A DNA stretch of 64,000 nt from Chryseobacterium aquifrigidense (GTDB lineage Bacteria > Bacteroidota > Bacteroidia > Flavobacteriales > Weeksellaceae). Location: positions 1,549,096 through 1,613,095 of the forward strand of contig NZ_VFPD01000001.1 in the NCBI RefSeq assembly GCF_006716485.1. The letters are read 5' to 3'. A model generated the notes under the pieces. It was given only the letters and a program-made list of their open reading frames with translations. It was not told the origin of the DNA and searched no databases. This document shows, piece by piece, positions 44,262 to 53,229 of this stretch. A program made the position numbers and the translations under genes. The first letter of the stretch is position 1, and each line of letters opens with the position of its first letter.

Positions 44262-45383
44262 ATGAATAATATCATTAAGCTTACCCGTACAGAACTCTAT
44301 GATAAGGTGTGGGCTACACCTCTAACTACATTATCTAAAGAATTTAATTTGTCTGATAACGGACTAAGAAAGATCTGTAAAAAATTTGATATCCCTTTAC
44401 CTCCTATGGGATACTGGCAAAAATTACAATTTGGAAAGAAAGTAGTAAAAACCCTATTGCCTCAACAAGAAAATGAAAAAGAGATAAAAATTCATGTGGA
44501 TAGAACTAAAAATGATCCTAATCCTATAAATTCACTCAAACAGATTGTTACCGAAAAAATCAAAAGCAATTCCGCATTAATTTTAAAAGTATCCGAACGG
44601 TTAAGTAAGCCGGACGAAATCGTTAGTAAAGCACAAGCTAACCTTGACACGAAAAAAGTTCATGATTCTTATGAAAAGATAAAAGGAACTATTTCTACTG
44701 ATAGAGGGTTACCTAATATTGTTGTTTCTCCAAAAAATGTGTCTCGTTCATTAAGAATACTGGATAATCTGATAAAGAATTTTAAAACTTTAGGATATAA
44801 GGTAAGTGTAGATTCTGAAGGATTAAAATTTGCAGCATATGAAGATAAAATTACACTATATATTAAAGAAAAAAGCAATATTAAAGATACAACGAATGAA
44901 AGAGGATGGAAAAGCAGAGATTTAATAGCAAATGGAAAACTAGCAGTTAAGATCGTGCAATATGGGACTATTGAATTTGCAGACACAGATAAGTTACTCG
45001 TTGAAGATCAAATTGAAAAAATTTTGATAAAAGTTGAAACTGAGTTTCAAAGAATGGCTGAAAATAGAAGAGTGTGGAAAATTGAAAGTGAAAAGAGAGA
45101 GGAGCTTAGAAAGATTGAAGAAGCAAAACAAAAATTGAAGGATGAAGAGCTTACAAAATTTATTTATTTCTATAATGATGCCCATCGATGGAAGAAGTTT
45201 ATGATTTTAAAGGAGTATTTTGAGCATTTGAAATCTACTAATACTACAGACAAAGAATGGCTTGATTGGGCTGAAAAAAAACTCGATTGGTACAATCCGG
45301 CTAAAAATGCAGAAGACAATTTAATGGAAGATGTTGATAAAAACTCGTTAGAAATCAAGAAGAAAAATAGATGGGAATGGTAA
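44262..45383 (+). CDS. Hypothetical protein with N-terminal HTH-like domain and coiled coil
   Basis: 373 residues. The N-terminus LTRTELYDKVWATPLTTLSKEFNLSDNGLRKICKKFDIPLPPMGYW (cited in parts) matches a widespread conserved bacterial protein with this Asn/Gly-rich HTH block (DNGLRKICKKFDIPLPPMGY). The C-terminal third is a long lysine/glutamate coiled coil (RRVWKIESEKREELRKIEEA). No enzyme motif seen. It lies between the two HEPN genes (101 and 85 bp gaps) and may be a DNA-binding partner. Confidence 0.7.
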   Translation: MNNIIKLTRTELYDKVWATPLTTLSKEFNLSDNGLRKICKKFDIPLPPMGYWQKLQFGKKVVKTLLPQQENEKEIKIHVDRTKNDPNPINSLKQIVTEKIKSNSALILKVSERLSKPDEIVSKAQANLDTKKVHDSYEKIKGTISTDRGLPNIVVSPKNVSRSLRILDNLIKNFKTLGYKVSVDSEGLKFAAYEDKITLYIKEKSNIKDTTNERGWKSRDLIANGKLAVKIVQYGTIEFADTDKLLVEDQIEKILIKVETEFQRMAENRRVWKIESEKREELRKIEEAKQKLKDEELTKFIYFYNDAHRWKKFMILKEYFEHLKSTNTTDKEWLDWAEKKLDWYNPAKNAEDNLMEDVDKNSLEIKKKNRWEW

Positions 45384-45468
45384 AGAATAAATTAATATAC
45401 AAATTAGAATGCTATAGTAACGCTCTATTATAAAGAATTTATTAGAATATTTTCAGTCATATAAATCC

Positions 45469-46740
45469 ATGAAAAAAAATAAAGAATTCAAAGGACTTTG
45501 GTACTTGCCAAGCAATCCAGAAAACAAAATTGGCGGAACATTAATAATCAAGCCTGAAAAGATAGTGTTAGAATTATTTGGTTGCTATCATACAGAATCA
45601 GAAATTATAAAAAGAATATTGGAAAATAAGGTATCAACTGTAGAAACAATATATGGTGATATTAATGATAATAAAAAAATAACCTTATTTAATTGTCGAG
45701 AGTCATTAAATATAAATTCATTGAATTCTGTCCACTTAAGTACTTATGAATGCCTATACACCTTAGAAGGTTTACATTTAAATTCTACTGAAGATAAATT
45801 CTTTGATAAAATTTCTTTATTCTCTCCCATTTTTTCTCAATGGAAACAGCCTGCCATTATTGAAAAATCATTTTATTTTGGTGAACGTAATAATAAAGTG
45901 AAAAAAGTAGAAGTTTCTACGGATCAAGATTCCTACTGGAAAAAGAATTTTGATATCACAGAAGGATATCAATTGACCCTTAGCGGGGAGAGTCAATTTA
46001 ATGGAAATTTTGAAAACACAGAATTTAATTTTAGCCAAACCACGGCTCTATCAATAGTATGTAAAGAAAAGAAGAGTTTTTCAGTTTTATTAGAAAAGGT
46101 ATTTATTACTTGTAAATTTATAACGTTAGCAACACAAATTCCTGTTCTAATAACAGAACTTTTTTTATATAATCAACAAAATATTCCTCAGAATTCTGAT
46201 CCTATAAAATTATATTTCATAAGTAAGAAAAAGTCTACCCAAAAAGTTGATTCTACAAATTTTTTATTTACTTATGATGATATTTCTGATATTTTCCCTG
46301 AAGTAATACTAAAATGGTTTAAAGAAAGTGATCGTCTCACCCCAATTCGAAATCATTTAATAGCTAGTATTCAACAAAAAGGATACTTTTCAAGTCTTGA
46401 TTTCCTAACTATTATACAGTCTTTGGAAGGTTATCATCAGAGATTTATAGGTACTGATAAGATTCTAAAGGAGAGAATAAACGATTTAATAAATAATTTC
46501 AATGCCGTACACCTTATTCGAAATAGCAATATTAAAGTTGACAGAGTAGTAAAAACTAGAAATTATTATTCTCATTTTTACGATCGTAAAGGAAATGAGT
46601 TATTAGGGCAAGAACTATTGGAGGAAACTAATAAACTACGAGTTTTACTAACTTGCTGCGTACTTTCACTAATAGGTATCGATAATAGTAAAATAAATGA
46701 AATTTTAAATAAAAAGAATTCCATTAAAAGATTATTTTAA
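45469..46740 (+). CDS. ApeA-like anti-phage HEPN protein
   Basis: 423 residues. The N-terminus FKGLWYLPSNPENKIGGTL matches the ApeA N-terminal domain (GxWYLP...KIxG) and the C-terminal HEPN has RNYYSH (Arg364 to His369), the RX4-6H RNase motif, next to RNHLIA and TRNYYSHFYDRK. ApeA is a single-gene abortive defence system: the HEPN RNase is triggered by phage. It is the last gene of the plus-strand island. A signature HEPN fold is firm, the antiphage role is by homology. Confidence 0.8.
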   Translation: MKKNKEFKGLWYLPSNPENKIGGTLIIKPEKIVLELFGCYHTESEIIKRILENKVSTVETIYGDINDNKKITLFNCRESLNINSLNSVHLSTYECLYTLEGLHLNSTEDKFFDKISLFSPIFSQWKQPAIIEKSFYFGERNNKVKKVEVSTDQDSYWKKNFDITEGYQLTLSGESQFNGNFENTEFNFSQTTALSIVCKEKKSFSVLLEKVFITCKFITLATQIPVLITELFLYNQQNIPQNSDPIKLYFISKKKSTQKVDSTNFLFTYDDISDIFPEVILKWFKESDRLTPIRNHLIASIQQKGYFSSLDFLTIIQSLEGYHQRFIGTDKILKERINDLINNFNAVHLIRNSNIKVDRVVKTRNYYSHFYDRKGNELLGQELLEETNKLRVLLTCCVLSLIGIDNSKINEILNKKNSIKRLF

Positions 46741-46908
46741 TTGTAATAGCTAAGATTGAATTAGTTGAATTAGTCAATACTTAATCTGACAGTTATAATC
46801 AAATTGAATAACTTTAGAATAGATTAAGCATTATGACTACGCAATCTATTTGCGCATTTACCTTTGATGGTTCGCCATTATATATCTTTTATAAGACATA
46901 TTAATTCT

Positions 46909-47205
46909 TTATTTTACTCTCTCGAGTATTATATCGGATTCGCCAGCCAATAATAGCTTATAAAGCTCGATAACTTCATTCCAATCTTTAGGCTGATATT
47001 TAGTTTGTTTCCCTGCAAAAATTACCATAAGTGATAAATCTTTATTTACTTCAATTACATTTTCATCATCTGTAATAACCGAAACCCAAAATGCTCCATG
47101 TTCTTCATCCATCAATTGGAGATCTGATATAGCTTGTATAATATTCTTTTCATCTATATTGTCTTTTTGATAACCGCCTGCATATTGAATATAATTTTCT
47201 GTCAT
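46909..47205 (-). CDS. Hypothetical protein, possible immunity protein
   Basis: 98 residues, acidic, alpha/beta-like (IIQAISDLQLMDEEHGAFWV, TDDENVIEVNKDLSLMVIF, KDWNEVIELYKLLLAG). The style is close to immunity proteins of polymorphic toxins, but no toxin gene is adjacent. It is paired with the 176-residue gene upstream (37 bp gap). No family named. Confidence 0.5.
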   Translation of the reverse strand: MTENYIQYAGGYQKDNIDEKNIIQAISDLQLMDEEHGAFWVSVITDDENVIEVNKDLSLMVIFAGKQTKYQPKDWNEVIELYKLLLAGESDIILERVK

Positions 47206-47242
47206 ATTATCGTTTTTTATATTTTTGATTTACGCTAGCTGG

Positions 47243-47773
47243 CTATGGATAAACAAAACCCGGATATTTCCTATCGAAATCGATTACTCTTTCATCGTCA
47301 TATTTATCAAAAACGTATCCCGTGAACAAATCTATTTCACCCAAACCGAAATACAGCTTTTCAGTTTCGTAATATCTAACCTGGTTCTCCTCAAAATAGA
47401 GCAATGTGGTTTCTAAAGCATCCCCAGGACGATTTATTAGTTTTTCTTTGTTGATCCAAAACAATTTGTAGTCAGCATAACTTGCCTGAAATGTTATTTG
47501 TGCAGTTTCAAAGTCCAAATTGCTTAAAATGTCCTCAAATTCTTTCAAAAATGCTTTAAGCTCAATTTCATTATCAACAAAATACTTTGCTGTTCGCCCA
47601 AAAGAAATCAATATGTTTTCGTAAAAATAAGGGTATTCACTTTCTCCTAATGAGAAAATATTCGGGTGAAAATAATAGTATTTCTTTTTAATCATTTCTC
47701 GTATTATGAAATCCTTTGAAAGGTCATAATCTCTATCTATTAAAATAGCTCCATGAAAATAATTATATTCCAT
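47243..47773 (-). CDS. Hypothetical protein, possible immunity protein
   Basis: 176 residues, acidic and aromatic-rich, with KKKYYYFHPNIFSLG, ENILISFGRTAKYF, DNEIELKAFLKEFEDIL and LYFGLGEIDLFTGYVFDKYD. No signal peptide or catalytic motif. The composition resembles toxin-immunity proteins or SMI1/KNR4-like proteins, but I cannot assign a family. It is in the same orientation as the next gene and may be co-transcribed. Confidence 0.5.
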   Translation of the reverse strand: MEYNYFHGAILIDRDYDLSKDFIIREMIKKKYYYFHPNIFSLGESEYPYFYENILISFGRTAKYFVDNEIELKAFLKEFEDILSNLDFETAQITFQASYADYKLFWINKEKLINRPGDALETTLLYFEENQVRYYETEKLYFGLGEIDLFTGYVFDKYDDERVIDFDRKYPGFVYP

Positions 47774-47937
47774 AATCTTATAGGAACGCCACAGGTCCTG
47801 ATCTCTAATATAGTGAATTAAAAGAAATATCTAACAATTAATGCTTTTTTTATTAAATATCTGAGAAAAAATCCCGAATGATTAAGCTTGGGATTCAGGA
47901 AGACTTTTTCTCCAAAATCAATAGAATTCTATCTTAT

Positions 47938-48115
47938 CTAATAACACCCTTTACATTTACTTTTATCAACATATACTTTATTACCGGATGAGTTGGTGTA
48001 ATAACAGCCTCCTTTATCTCCCACATGTAAAGTATGACCATTATAAGAACATCCTGAATTGCCATCACAAGAAACCAAAATAATGACACAAGCTAAGTAG
48101 AATTATTTTTTTCAT
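47938..48115 (-). pseudogene. Frameshifted small lipoprotein
   Basis: The minus strand starts with MKKIILLSL at ATG 48113-48115, then the frame breaks; a second frame continues as CVIILVSCDGNSGCSYNG and ends KCKGCY at 47938-47940. Joined, they read as a lipobox (VSC) and a Cys-rich mature peptide. The second frame has no start of its own. A deletion of about 4 bp at a TTAGC repeat could explain this. Otherwise it is a decayed gene or sequencing error. Confidence 0.5.
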
Positions 48116-48166
48116 TTTACGATATATTATTTATTGCAAAAATATATAGCGTTGTCATTGATAAAA

Positions 48167-48180
48167 TACGGCTATCCGTA
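48167..48180. repeat. TACGG-N4-CCGTA palindrome, copy 1
   Basis: TACGGCTATCCGTA, a perfect 5-bp inverted repeat around four bases. It belongs to a set of similar palindromes flanking the SH3-like lipoprotein gene at 48410 (others at 48305, 48346 and 48861). Confidence 0.55.
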
Positions 48181-48304
48181 ATGCTTCTATATGGAGTCAT
48201 TCTACATCACCCTCTTAGAAATCTGTTATTAGATTTTTCCAGATTAAGTCCTTAAGAAGAATGTTGCGCCAGGCATCACGTTACACATTTTGAAAGCGAG
48301 GTAG

Positions 48305-48328
48305 ATTACGGCTTAACAATGCTGTAAT
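48305..48328. repeat. ATTACGGC/GCTGTAAT inverted repeat, degenerate copy
   Basis: ATTACGGC (48305-48312) pairs with GCTGTAAT (48321-48328) with one mismatch, spacer 8 nt. It is a looser relative of the TACGG-N4-CCGTA palindromes nearby. Confidence 0.4.
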
Positions 48329-48345
48329 TTCAAGATTTACAAGAC

Positions 48346-48359
48346 TACGGAAAACCGTA
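48346..48359. repeat. TACGG-N4-CCGTA palindrome, copy 2
   Basis: TACGGAAAACCGTA, perfect arms, lies 23 bp upstream of the candidate -7 element of the lipoprotein gene. A regulator-binding role is possible. Confidence 0.55.
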
Positions 48360-48381
48360 ATTAGTTCCTTTAAAGTTCATT

Positions 48382-48389
48382 TAGATTTG
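48382..48389 (+). promoter_or_regulatory. Candidate -7 promoter element
   Basis: TAGATTTG fits the Bacteroidota -7 consensus TAnnTTTG, 20 bp upstream of the ATG at 48410. A clear -33 element is not obvious; palindrome copy 2 overlaps the region where it would be. Confidence 0.45.
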
Positions 48390-48409
48390 TAGATATAAAA
48401 TTAACTACA

Positions 48410-48817
48410 ATGAAAAAATCATTACTTTATCTTGTATTACTTCTCTCCGCTATTTCATGTACCAACTATTACACTGTTCGGCTACAGGAAGATACACCTC
48501 TTTATTCCAGCAGTGACAGCAGTAGATCAGTTACCATTATTCCTAAAGATACGGAAGTTTTCTTGTCTTCAAAAGCTGTTAAGAAAAATTATAGAAAGCT
48601 TAAATGGGGAAATTATTACGGGTGGGCTAATAAGCCCAGCTACACCACTTACAGCAGCTATTCTAAAACATCATCGTATTCTTCTCCATCAGTAAGATCA
48701 TCCTCTGGTTACAGTTCTCAATCAAATTCAGGCGGTTCAGTACATGTTAAAGGGTATACGCGAAAAGACGGAACCTATGTTAGGCCACATACAAGGAGTG
48801 CTCCCAGAAGGAGATAA
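48410..48817 (+). CDS. Lipoprotein with SH3-like domain
   Basis: 135 residues. Lipobox LLLSAISC with Cys at residue 17. The mature N-terminal part (LQEDTPLYSSSDSSRSVTII, LKWGNYYGWANKP) resembles a bacterial SH3 domain (SH3_3-like); a Ser/Tyr-rich linker follows, and the end HVKGYTRKDGTYVRPHTRS is a recurring C-terminal motif of Bacteroidota secreted proteins. Surface or periplasmic, function unknown. Confidence 0.8.
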   Translation: MKKSLLYLVLLLSAISCTNYYTVRLQEDTPLYSSSDSSRSVTIIPKDTEVFLSSKAVKKNYRKLKWGNYYGWANKPSYTTYSSYSKTSSYSSPSVRSSSGYSSQSNSGGSVHVKGYTRKDGTYVRPHTRSAPRRR

Positions 48818-48830
48818 AGTTGCCATCAAA

Positions 48831-48859
48831 ATTGCTTTTTCAACCCTTTAGAAAGCAAT
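48831..48859 (+). terminator. Hairpin after the lipoprotein gene
   Basis: ATTGCTTT (48831-48838) pairs with AAAGCAAT (48852-48859). There is no T-run after it, and the palindrome at 48861 follows immediately, so terminator function is uncertain. Confidence 0.3.
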
Positions 48860-48860
48860 G

Positions 48861-48878
48861 ATTACGGATTTCCGTAAT
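48861..48878. repeat. ATTACGGA-TT-TCCGTAAT palindrome, copy 3
   Basis: A perfect 18-bp palindrome (8-bp arms, TT centre), directly after the lipoprotein hairpin and 86 bp before the 46-residue ORF. It is the strongest member of the local palindrome family. Confidence 0.55.
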
Positions 48879-48963
48879 GAAAGTAATGACCAAAAATTTA
48901 CTTTTGATCTGGTATTAATCTGTTTTGATATCAAAATAATTATTAATTAATCTTTATTGTACT

Positions 48964-49104
48964 ATGAATACAATCGAAGCAATCAAGCCAGGACCCAAGC
49001 CTAAAAAACCAGATGGAGAACCCGACAGAAGAAGAAGGGTAAACCCACCCAATCAACCAAAGCATCCAAAGCTAAAACCTCACGAACATGAAAGAGGGGA
49101 TTAG
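48964..49104 (+). CDS. Short proline- and lysine-rich peptide
   Basis: ATG at 48964 to TAG at 49102-49104, 46 residues, basic and Pro-rich (KPGPKPKKPDGEPDRRRRV, NPPNQPKHPKLKPHEHERGD). An intrinsic terminator follows 16 bp later, which supports a real transcript. No family recognised; it could also be a small RNA or remnant. Confidence 0.45.
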   Translation: MNTIEAIKPGPKPKKPDGEPDRRRRVNPPNQPKHPKLKPHEHERGD

Positions 49105-49120
49105 ACTTGGATAAAATGTA

Positions 49121-49142
49121 GAAGCAGCTCATTGGCTGCTTC
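49121..49142 (+). terminator. Intrinsic terminator
   Basis: GAAGCAGC (49121-49128) and GCTGCTTC (49135-49142) form a perfect 8-bp stem followed by TTTACTATATT and a long T-run. It lies between the small plus-strand ORF and the minus-strand topoisomerase gene. Confidence 0.75.
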
Positions 49143-49165
49143 TTTACTATATTATTTTTTTGAAA

Positions 49166-51253
49166 TTAATTCTTATTTCCAAATTCAAATGATGTACTGA
49201 AATCATTTTTTAGAATGATAAAAGCATCAAACTTTTTACCGTTTTTACTTTTCATGTTTTTGATTAATGATGTTTTGTTTTGAGTTAACAGTAAAGTAAG
49301 ATCTTTAATGCTGAGTTGTATTCCACATATAGTTCTGAAGAGAATCCAATTGCATTTTTCATCAGGACATTTTACGATTTTGTCTTTGATAATAAGAGTG
49401 TGTTGTTGGCATTTGGGGCATTCGAGTTGTGGAATATTTTCCTGTTGAATCCTAAGCGATAAAAGTTCGTTGGTGATTTCTGCGGTGTAGTCTTGGATGT
49501 CGTTGATGAATTGAGTTCTGTTGAGTTCACATTTTTCAATTTTATCCAATGCCATTTCCCATTCTGCCGTCATTTGGACATTGGCTATTTTTTTGTCTTT
49601 GACAAGGTTATAGACCTGTAAACCTTTATCTGTGGGTTGCAGGGTTTTGCTTTTTCTGGTGATATAGTTTCTGCTAAGCAGCGTTTCAATAATGGAGGCT
49701 CTGGTGGCTGGGGTTCCGATGCCGATATTGGATAGAGCTTTCTGTTCTTCTTTGTTTTCAATAGATCTCCCAGCATTTTCCATTGCGGATAACAAATCGG
49801 CTTCTGTATAAAGTTTAGGTGGTTGTGTGGTTTTTTCCAATAAGTTAGTTTTTGATATCTTCAACTCATCGCCGATTTTGAGTTCTGGAAGTTCAGTAAG
49901 GACTTCATTTTTATTATTGGAATTTTCATTGTCAGATAGAATTCCTTTGATGGCTCGCCAGCCTTTCTCCAAGATTGTAGAACCTTTGATCTGGAATTCA
50001 TAATGATGTACTTTTATCATGATGTGGCTGACTTGTTTTGTACAGGCATGGGATAATGACTCCAATAAACGGTAAGCAATCATATCATAGATAGCTTTTT
50101 CAGTTGCAGTAAGTGCGGATGGAACTTTCGTAGTGATGAGTAAACCGTGATGGTCCGTTACTTTTACATCATTAACGATTCTCTTGTTGAAGTTTCCGAA
50201 TTTTAAAGTAGATACGGCTGATTTAAATTGATCGTTTGTATTGAGGATTCTGACCAGTTCAGGAATCTCTGTCCATAAATCTTCAGGAATATATTTGCTG
50301 CCGGTTCTGGGATAGGTAATGAATTTCTTTTCATAAAGGCTTTGGGCAATTTTTAAAACCTCATCTGCAGAAAGGCCCAATTTTCGGTTGGCTTCTTTCT
50401 GTAATTCTGTGAGATCGAAAAGTAACGGAGATTGTTCCTTCACTGTTGTAATAGATACATCCTCGACAACAGCTCTCCCCTCCCGCTCTATGGATTTTTG
50501 GATTTGTTCTGCCTGCTTTTTTTCTTCCCATTGTAATAGTGAAAGACTGGTGAAATTTGTATATTCTTTTCTATGGCTCAGCTGAATTTGAAAGTACTTT
50601 TGCTTGGTGAAGTTTTGATGCTGAAGAAATCGTTGACAGATTAAAGCAAGAGTTGGTGTCTGCACTCTGCCTAATGAGTAAAGATCTTGGTTTCCGGCGA
50701 TAGTTAATGCCTGAGTAGCGTTGATTCCTACCAGCCAGTCCGCTTCACTTCTGGCTTTAGCAGCTTCATACAAACCGTCAAAGGCATCACCTGGCTGAAA
50801 ATTCTTAAAACCTTCCTGTATTGCTTTTTCTGTAAGGGAACTGATCCAGAGTCTTTCAAAAGGTTTATTGCAATTAAGATATTGGTAAATATAACGAAAT
50901 ATTAATTCTCCTTCCCTTCCAGCATCCGTTGCTACTATGATACTGCTGCATTGATTGATGACTTGTTTTATGGTGTTGAGTTGTTTTAAAGCTGAAGGAT
51001 CAGTCTCATAGCCTTTTGCTTTATTTAGTTTTTTGGGAATCAGAATAAAAGGATTTGGAAAGATAGGCAAAGAGGCTTTGTTAAAGCCTCTTATACCATA
51101 ATCCTCCGGCATTCCTAATGCGATCAGATGTCCCAATGCCCAGGTGACACAATATCCGTTACCGGATAGATAACCATCTTTTTTTTGATGGGCTCCTAAC
51201 AATTGTGCGATTTCTCTTGCGACACTCGGTTTTTCTGCGATGATTGCTTTCAT
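49166..51253 (-). CDS. topB: DNA topoisomerase III
   Basis: 695 residues. Toprim domain begins MKAIIAEKPSVAREIAQLLG with ATDAGREGELIFRY; the active-site Tyr lies in KFITYPRTGSKYIPED near residue 315. The C-terminus carries a CPKC...CPDEKC zinc-ribbon. This is a type IA topoisomerase of the ICE-borne TopB class. It is downstream of the DUF3945/DUF4099 gene (20 bp) on the same strand, a usual pair in Bacteroidota ICEs, and may resolve DNA during replication or transfer. Confidence 0.95.
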   Translation of the reverse strand: MKAIIAEKPSVAREIAQLLGAHQKKDGYLSGNGYCVTWALGHLIALGMPEDYGIRGFNKASLPIFPNPFILIPKKLNKAKGYETDPSALKQLNTIKQVINQCSSIIVATDAGREGELIFRYIYQYLNCNKPFERLWISSLTEKAIQEGFKNFQPGDAFDGLYEAAKARSEADWLVGINATQALTIAGNQDLYSLGRVQTPTLALICQRFLQHQNFTKQKYFQIQLSHRKEYTNFTSLSLLQWEEKKQAEQIQKSIEREGRAVVEDVSITTVKEQSPLLFDLTELQKEANRKLGLSADEVLKIAQSLYEKKFITYPRTGSKYIPEDLWTEIPELVRILNTNDQFKSAVSTLKFGNFNKRIVNDVKVTDHHGLLITTKVPSALTATEKAIYDMIAYRLLESLSHACTKQVSHIMIKVHHYEFQIKGSTILEKGWRAIKGILSDNENSNNKNEVLTELPELKIGDELKISKTNLLEKTTQPPKLYTEADLLSAMENAGRSIENKEEQKALSNIGIGTPATRASIIETLLSRNYITRKSKTLQPTDKGLQVYNLVKDKKIANVQMTAEWEMALDKIEKCELNRTQFINDIQDYTAEITNELLSLRIQQENIPQLECPKCQQHTLIIKDKIVKCPDEKCNWILFRTICGIQLSIKDLTLLLTQNKTSLIKNMKSKNGKKFDAFIILKNDFSTSFEFGNKN

Positions 51254-51273
51254 ATGATGGATTTAGATGTTTA

Positions 51274-52698
51274 TTATAGTTTTTGTCTTCTTGGTCTTCT
51301 AACCTTTTTTTGCTGATCCTCCTGTTGTTTATTGGCAGGTTGTTGCTGTTTTGATTCTAAAGGTTCTTTGATATTTTTAGTCGCTTCATTGGTTTTACCC
51401 TGAGAATTAACAGCAGTTTGGGTTTTATGATCTTCTGTAGGTTTTGCCTGCTCTTTAAGTTTATTAGGATGGGTAAAGGAGAAGTCAGTTTTGGAAGTTT
51501 CTTTGTTGAAGGTAATATAGCCTTGATAGGCTTTACCTTTAGCATCGGTAAGGCCGTCAACGTACACGGTTTGTCCGGCTTTGAATTTTTCATATTGTGA
51601 ATCGTCCAGCTCTTTTCCTCTGAATACTCTGGGTGCTTCTTGATCCGTATGTTGACTTTGTTGTGGCGCCTGATTATTATTGAACAGAAATTCTACATAC
51701 CGCTTATCTGCATTAAACTGTACGGTGGCATCGAAAGATTCTCCTTTTTTAGAAGTCATTCCTTCAAGATATAATGGTCCACCTTCGAGTAAGGTTTGCT
51801 TCTGATGTTCATCGAGTTGTATTCCTTTGATTTCATTAGGAATTTTCATGTACTCCGCTCTATAAGCAACCAATTCGTTGGTTAAACGGTCACGGCTGAT
51901 GACTGATGGAATGATTTCATCTGTTTTAGGATTGACCAGATCTACTACCCTACCCATATTTCCGCTTTCTCTAAGATTCTTTTTGTCTTCATCACTGAAC
52001 TGATGCCCGAGGAATTTCATATTGAGGTTAGGTTCTTTTCGGATACCATGCAGATGAACAGCAACTTGTCCGGTATCTCCTGTTTGAAGGGATAGTCGAA
52101 CATCCATCTTGCTAACCGCCGTTCCCAGATTAATGGTAATGGGAATCAGTGTATTGGTTTTAAAACCTCGGAGTAATGAATCCATAGCATTCATCTTTTC
52201 AAGCTTCTCCTGATTAAGTCCGAATTTTTCCATCGTTTTCCAGTCGATCTGTTCAGGCTGAAAACGATATTCCTGATTTTCTGTGTTGTTGTCCATTGTA
52301 TTTTGATTTTTGGGATTGTTATTGTTTTTAGGTAAAACTTCGTAGTCTTTCAGCTTTTCTTTTTCTTCGGGGGATGCCTGATCGACATATTTTTGAAGAT
52401 CGTTAGCGGTATTAACAGCATCGTATTCTGAAACTTTGAAAAAGTTGAAATGCGTGGGATTTTTAAGCTGCCGGTAAAAATTGGAAAAGAAGTTGGAGAA
52501 TAGATCGCCGTGCTTATCTACCGTGATCAGCTGTTCATTATCCTTTTTTTCTTTTGGAGGAACCTTTTGCAGATTCCCATCTTGATCAATTCCTCTGACC
52601 AATTCAACTTGGTTGGTATGAATGTTCAGGACAAGGAGTGTATCTCTTGTTGGTTTGATTTCACTGGTTTCCTGAGAATTTACTATTTCATCTTCCAT
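51274..52698 (-). CDS. DUF4099/DUF3945 domain protein
   Basis: 474 residues. A disordered N-terminus (NQNTMDNNTENQEYRFQPEQ) precedes QIDWKTMEKFGLNQEKLEKM, typical of DUF4099, and then two DUF3945-like units (FSDEDKKNLRESGNMGRVVD and DDSQYEKFKAGQTVYVDGLTDAKG). The tail is basic. These proteins accompany TopB in Bacteroidota ICEs and plasmids. No enzyme motif seen. Confidence 0.85.
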   Translation of the reverse strand: MEDEIVNSQETSEIKPTRDTLLVLNIHTNQVELVRGIDQDGNLQKVPPKEKKDNEQLITVDKHGDLFSNFFSNFYRQLKNPTHFNFFKVSEYDAVNTANDLQKYVDQASPEEKEKLKDYEVLPKNNNNPKNQNTMDNNTENQEYRFQPEQIDWKTMEKFGLNQEKLEKMNAMDSLLRGFKTNTLIPITINLGTAVSKMDVRLSLQTGDTGQVAVHLHGIRKEPNLNMKFLGHQFSDEDKKNLRESGNMGRVVDLVNPKTDEIIPSVISRDRLTNELVAYRAEYMKIPNEIKGIQLDEHQKQTLLEGGPLYLEGMTSKKGESFDATVQFNADKRYVEFLFNNNQAPQQSQHTDQEAPRVFRGKELDDSQYEKFKAGQTVYVDGLTDAKGKAYQGYITFNKETSKTDFSFTHPNKLKEQAKPTEDHKTQTAVNSQGKTNEATKNIKEPLESKQQQPANKQQEDQQKKVRRPRRQKL

Positions 52699-52790
52699 CT
52701 TATTTTATTTAATGGGATGAAGGTATTTAGTCGATCACGAATTCATAAAATTTGGAATTACAGTAGTGTATTTGGCTGTTGAAGTCTTGA

Positions 52791-53078
52791 TCATAATGAA
52801 GAGCTTAGGCTCTCTCTGATCAGTTGATGAACATCAGAAAGCTTATAATAAAGCTTTCCGCTGATGGTATAGTAAGGCAGCTTTTTATCCGTTCGATATC
52901 GTTGTAACGATCTGGAGCTTATTTTTAAAAGCTGTAAAACATCCTGGTTGTCCAAAAGCTGCTCCCCATCAATTTCTATAAATCTGGACTGGTTCTTAAT
53001 CATCTGTTCTTTTAGAATATCAAATCTTTCCATGATTCTCTCCATCCAGGCTATAAATTCTGTTCTCTCAATATTCAT
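52791..53078 (-). CDS. Helix-turn-helix, excisionase-like protein
   Basis: The ATG at 53076-53078 gives 95 residues. The HTH_17-type domain reads LLDNQDVLQLLKISSRSLQR, YRTDKKLPYYTISGKLYYKLSDV. These small MerR/excisionase-like proteins are standard ICE components. It may act as excisionase or regulator of the DUF3945/topB genes downstream (92 bp). Confidence 0.85.
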   Translation of the reverse strand: MNIERTEFIAWMERIMERFDILKEQMIKNQSRFIEIDGEQLLDNQDVLQLLKISSRSLQRYRTDKKLPYYTISGKLYYKLSDVHQLIRESLSSSL

Positions 53079-53229
53079 AACTGTGATTTTTATGATTGTT
53101 GGTGATGTAAAATTGAACAACAGGAATGATATAAAATCACTACTTTTTCGTAGTAACGAAGAGATTTATTTTATTAGTAGTAAATCTTTTATCAAAAAAA
53201 TCGATATTTATAGTAAAATAATAAAGACT

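Noticed and set aside
52948..53229. N-terminal extension of the plus-strand ORF ending at 53496
   Set aside because: It is antisense to the HTH gene and reads as a shadow; the ATG at 53230 gives a plausible protein.
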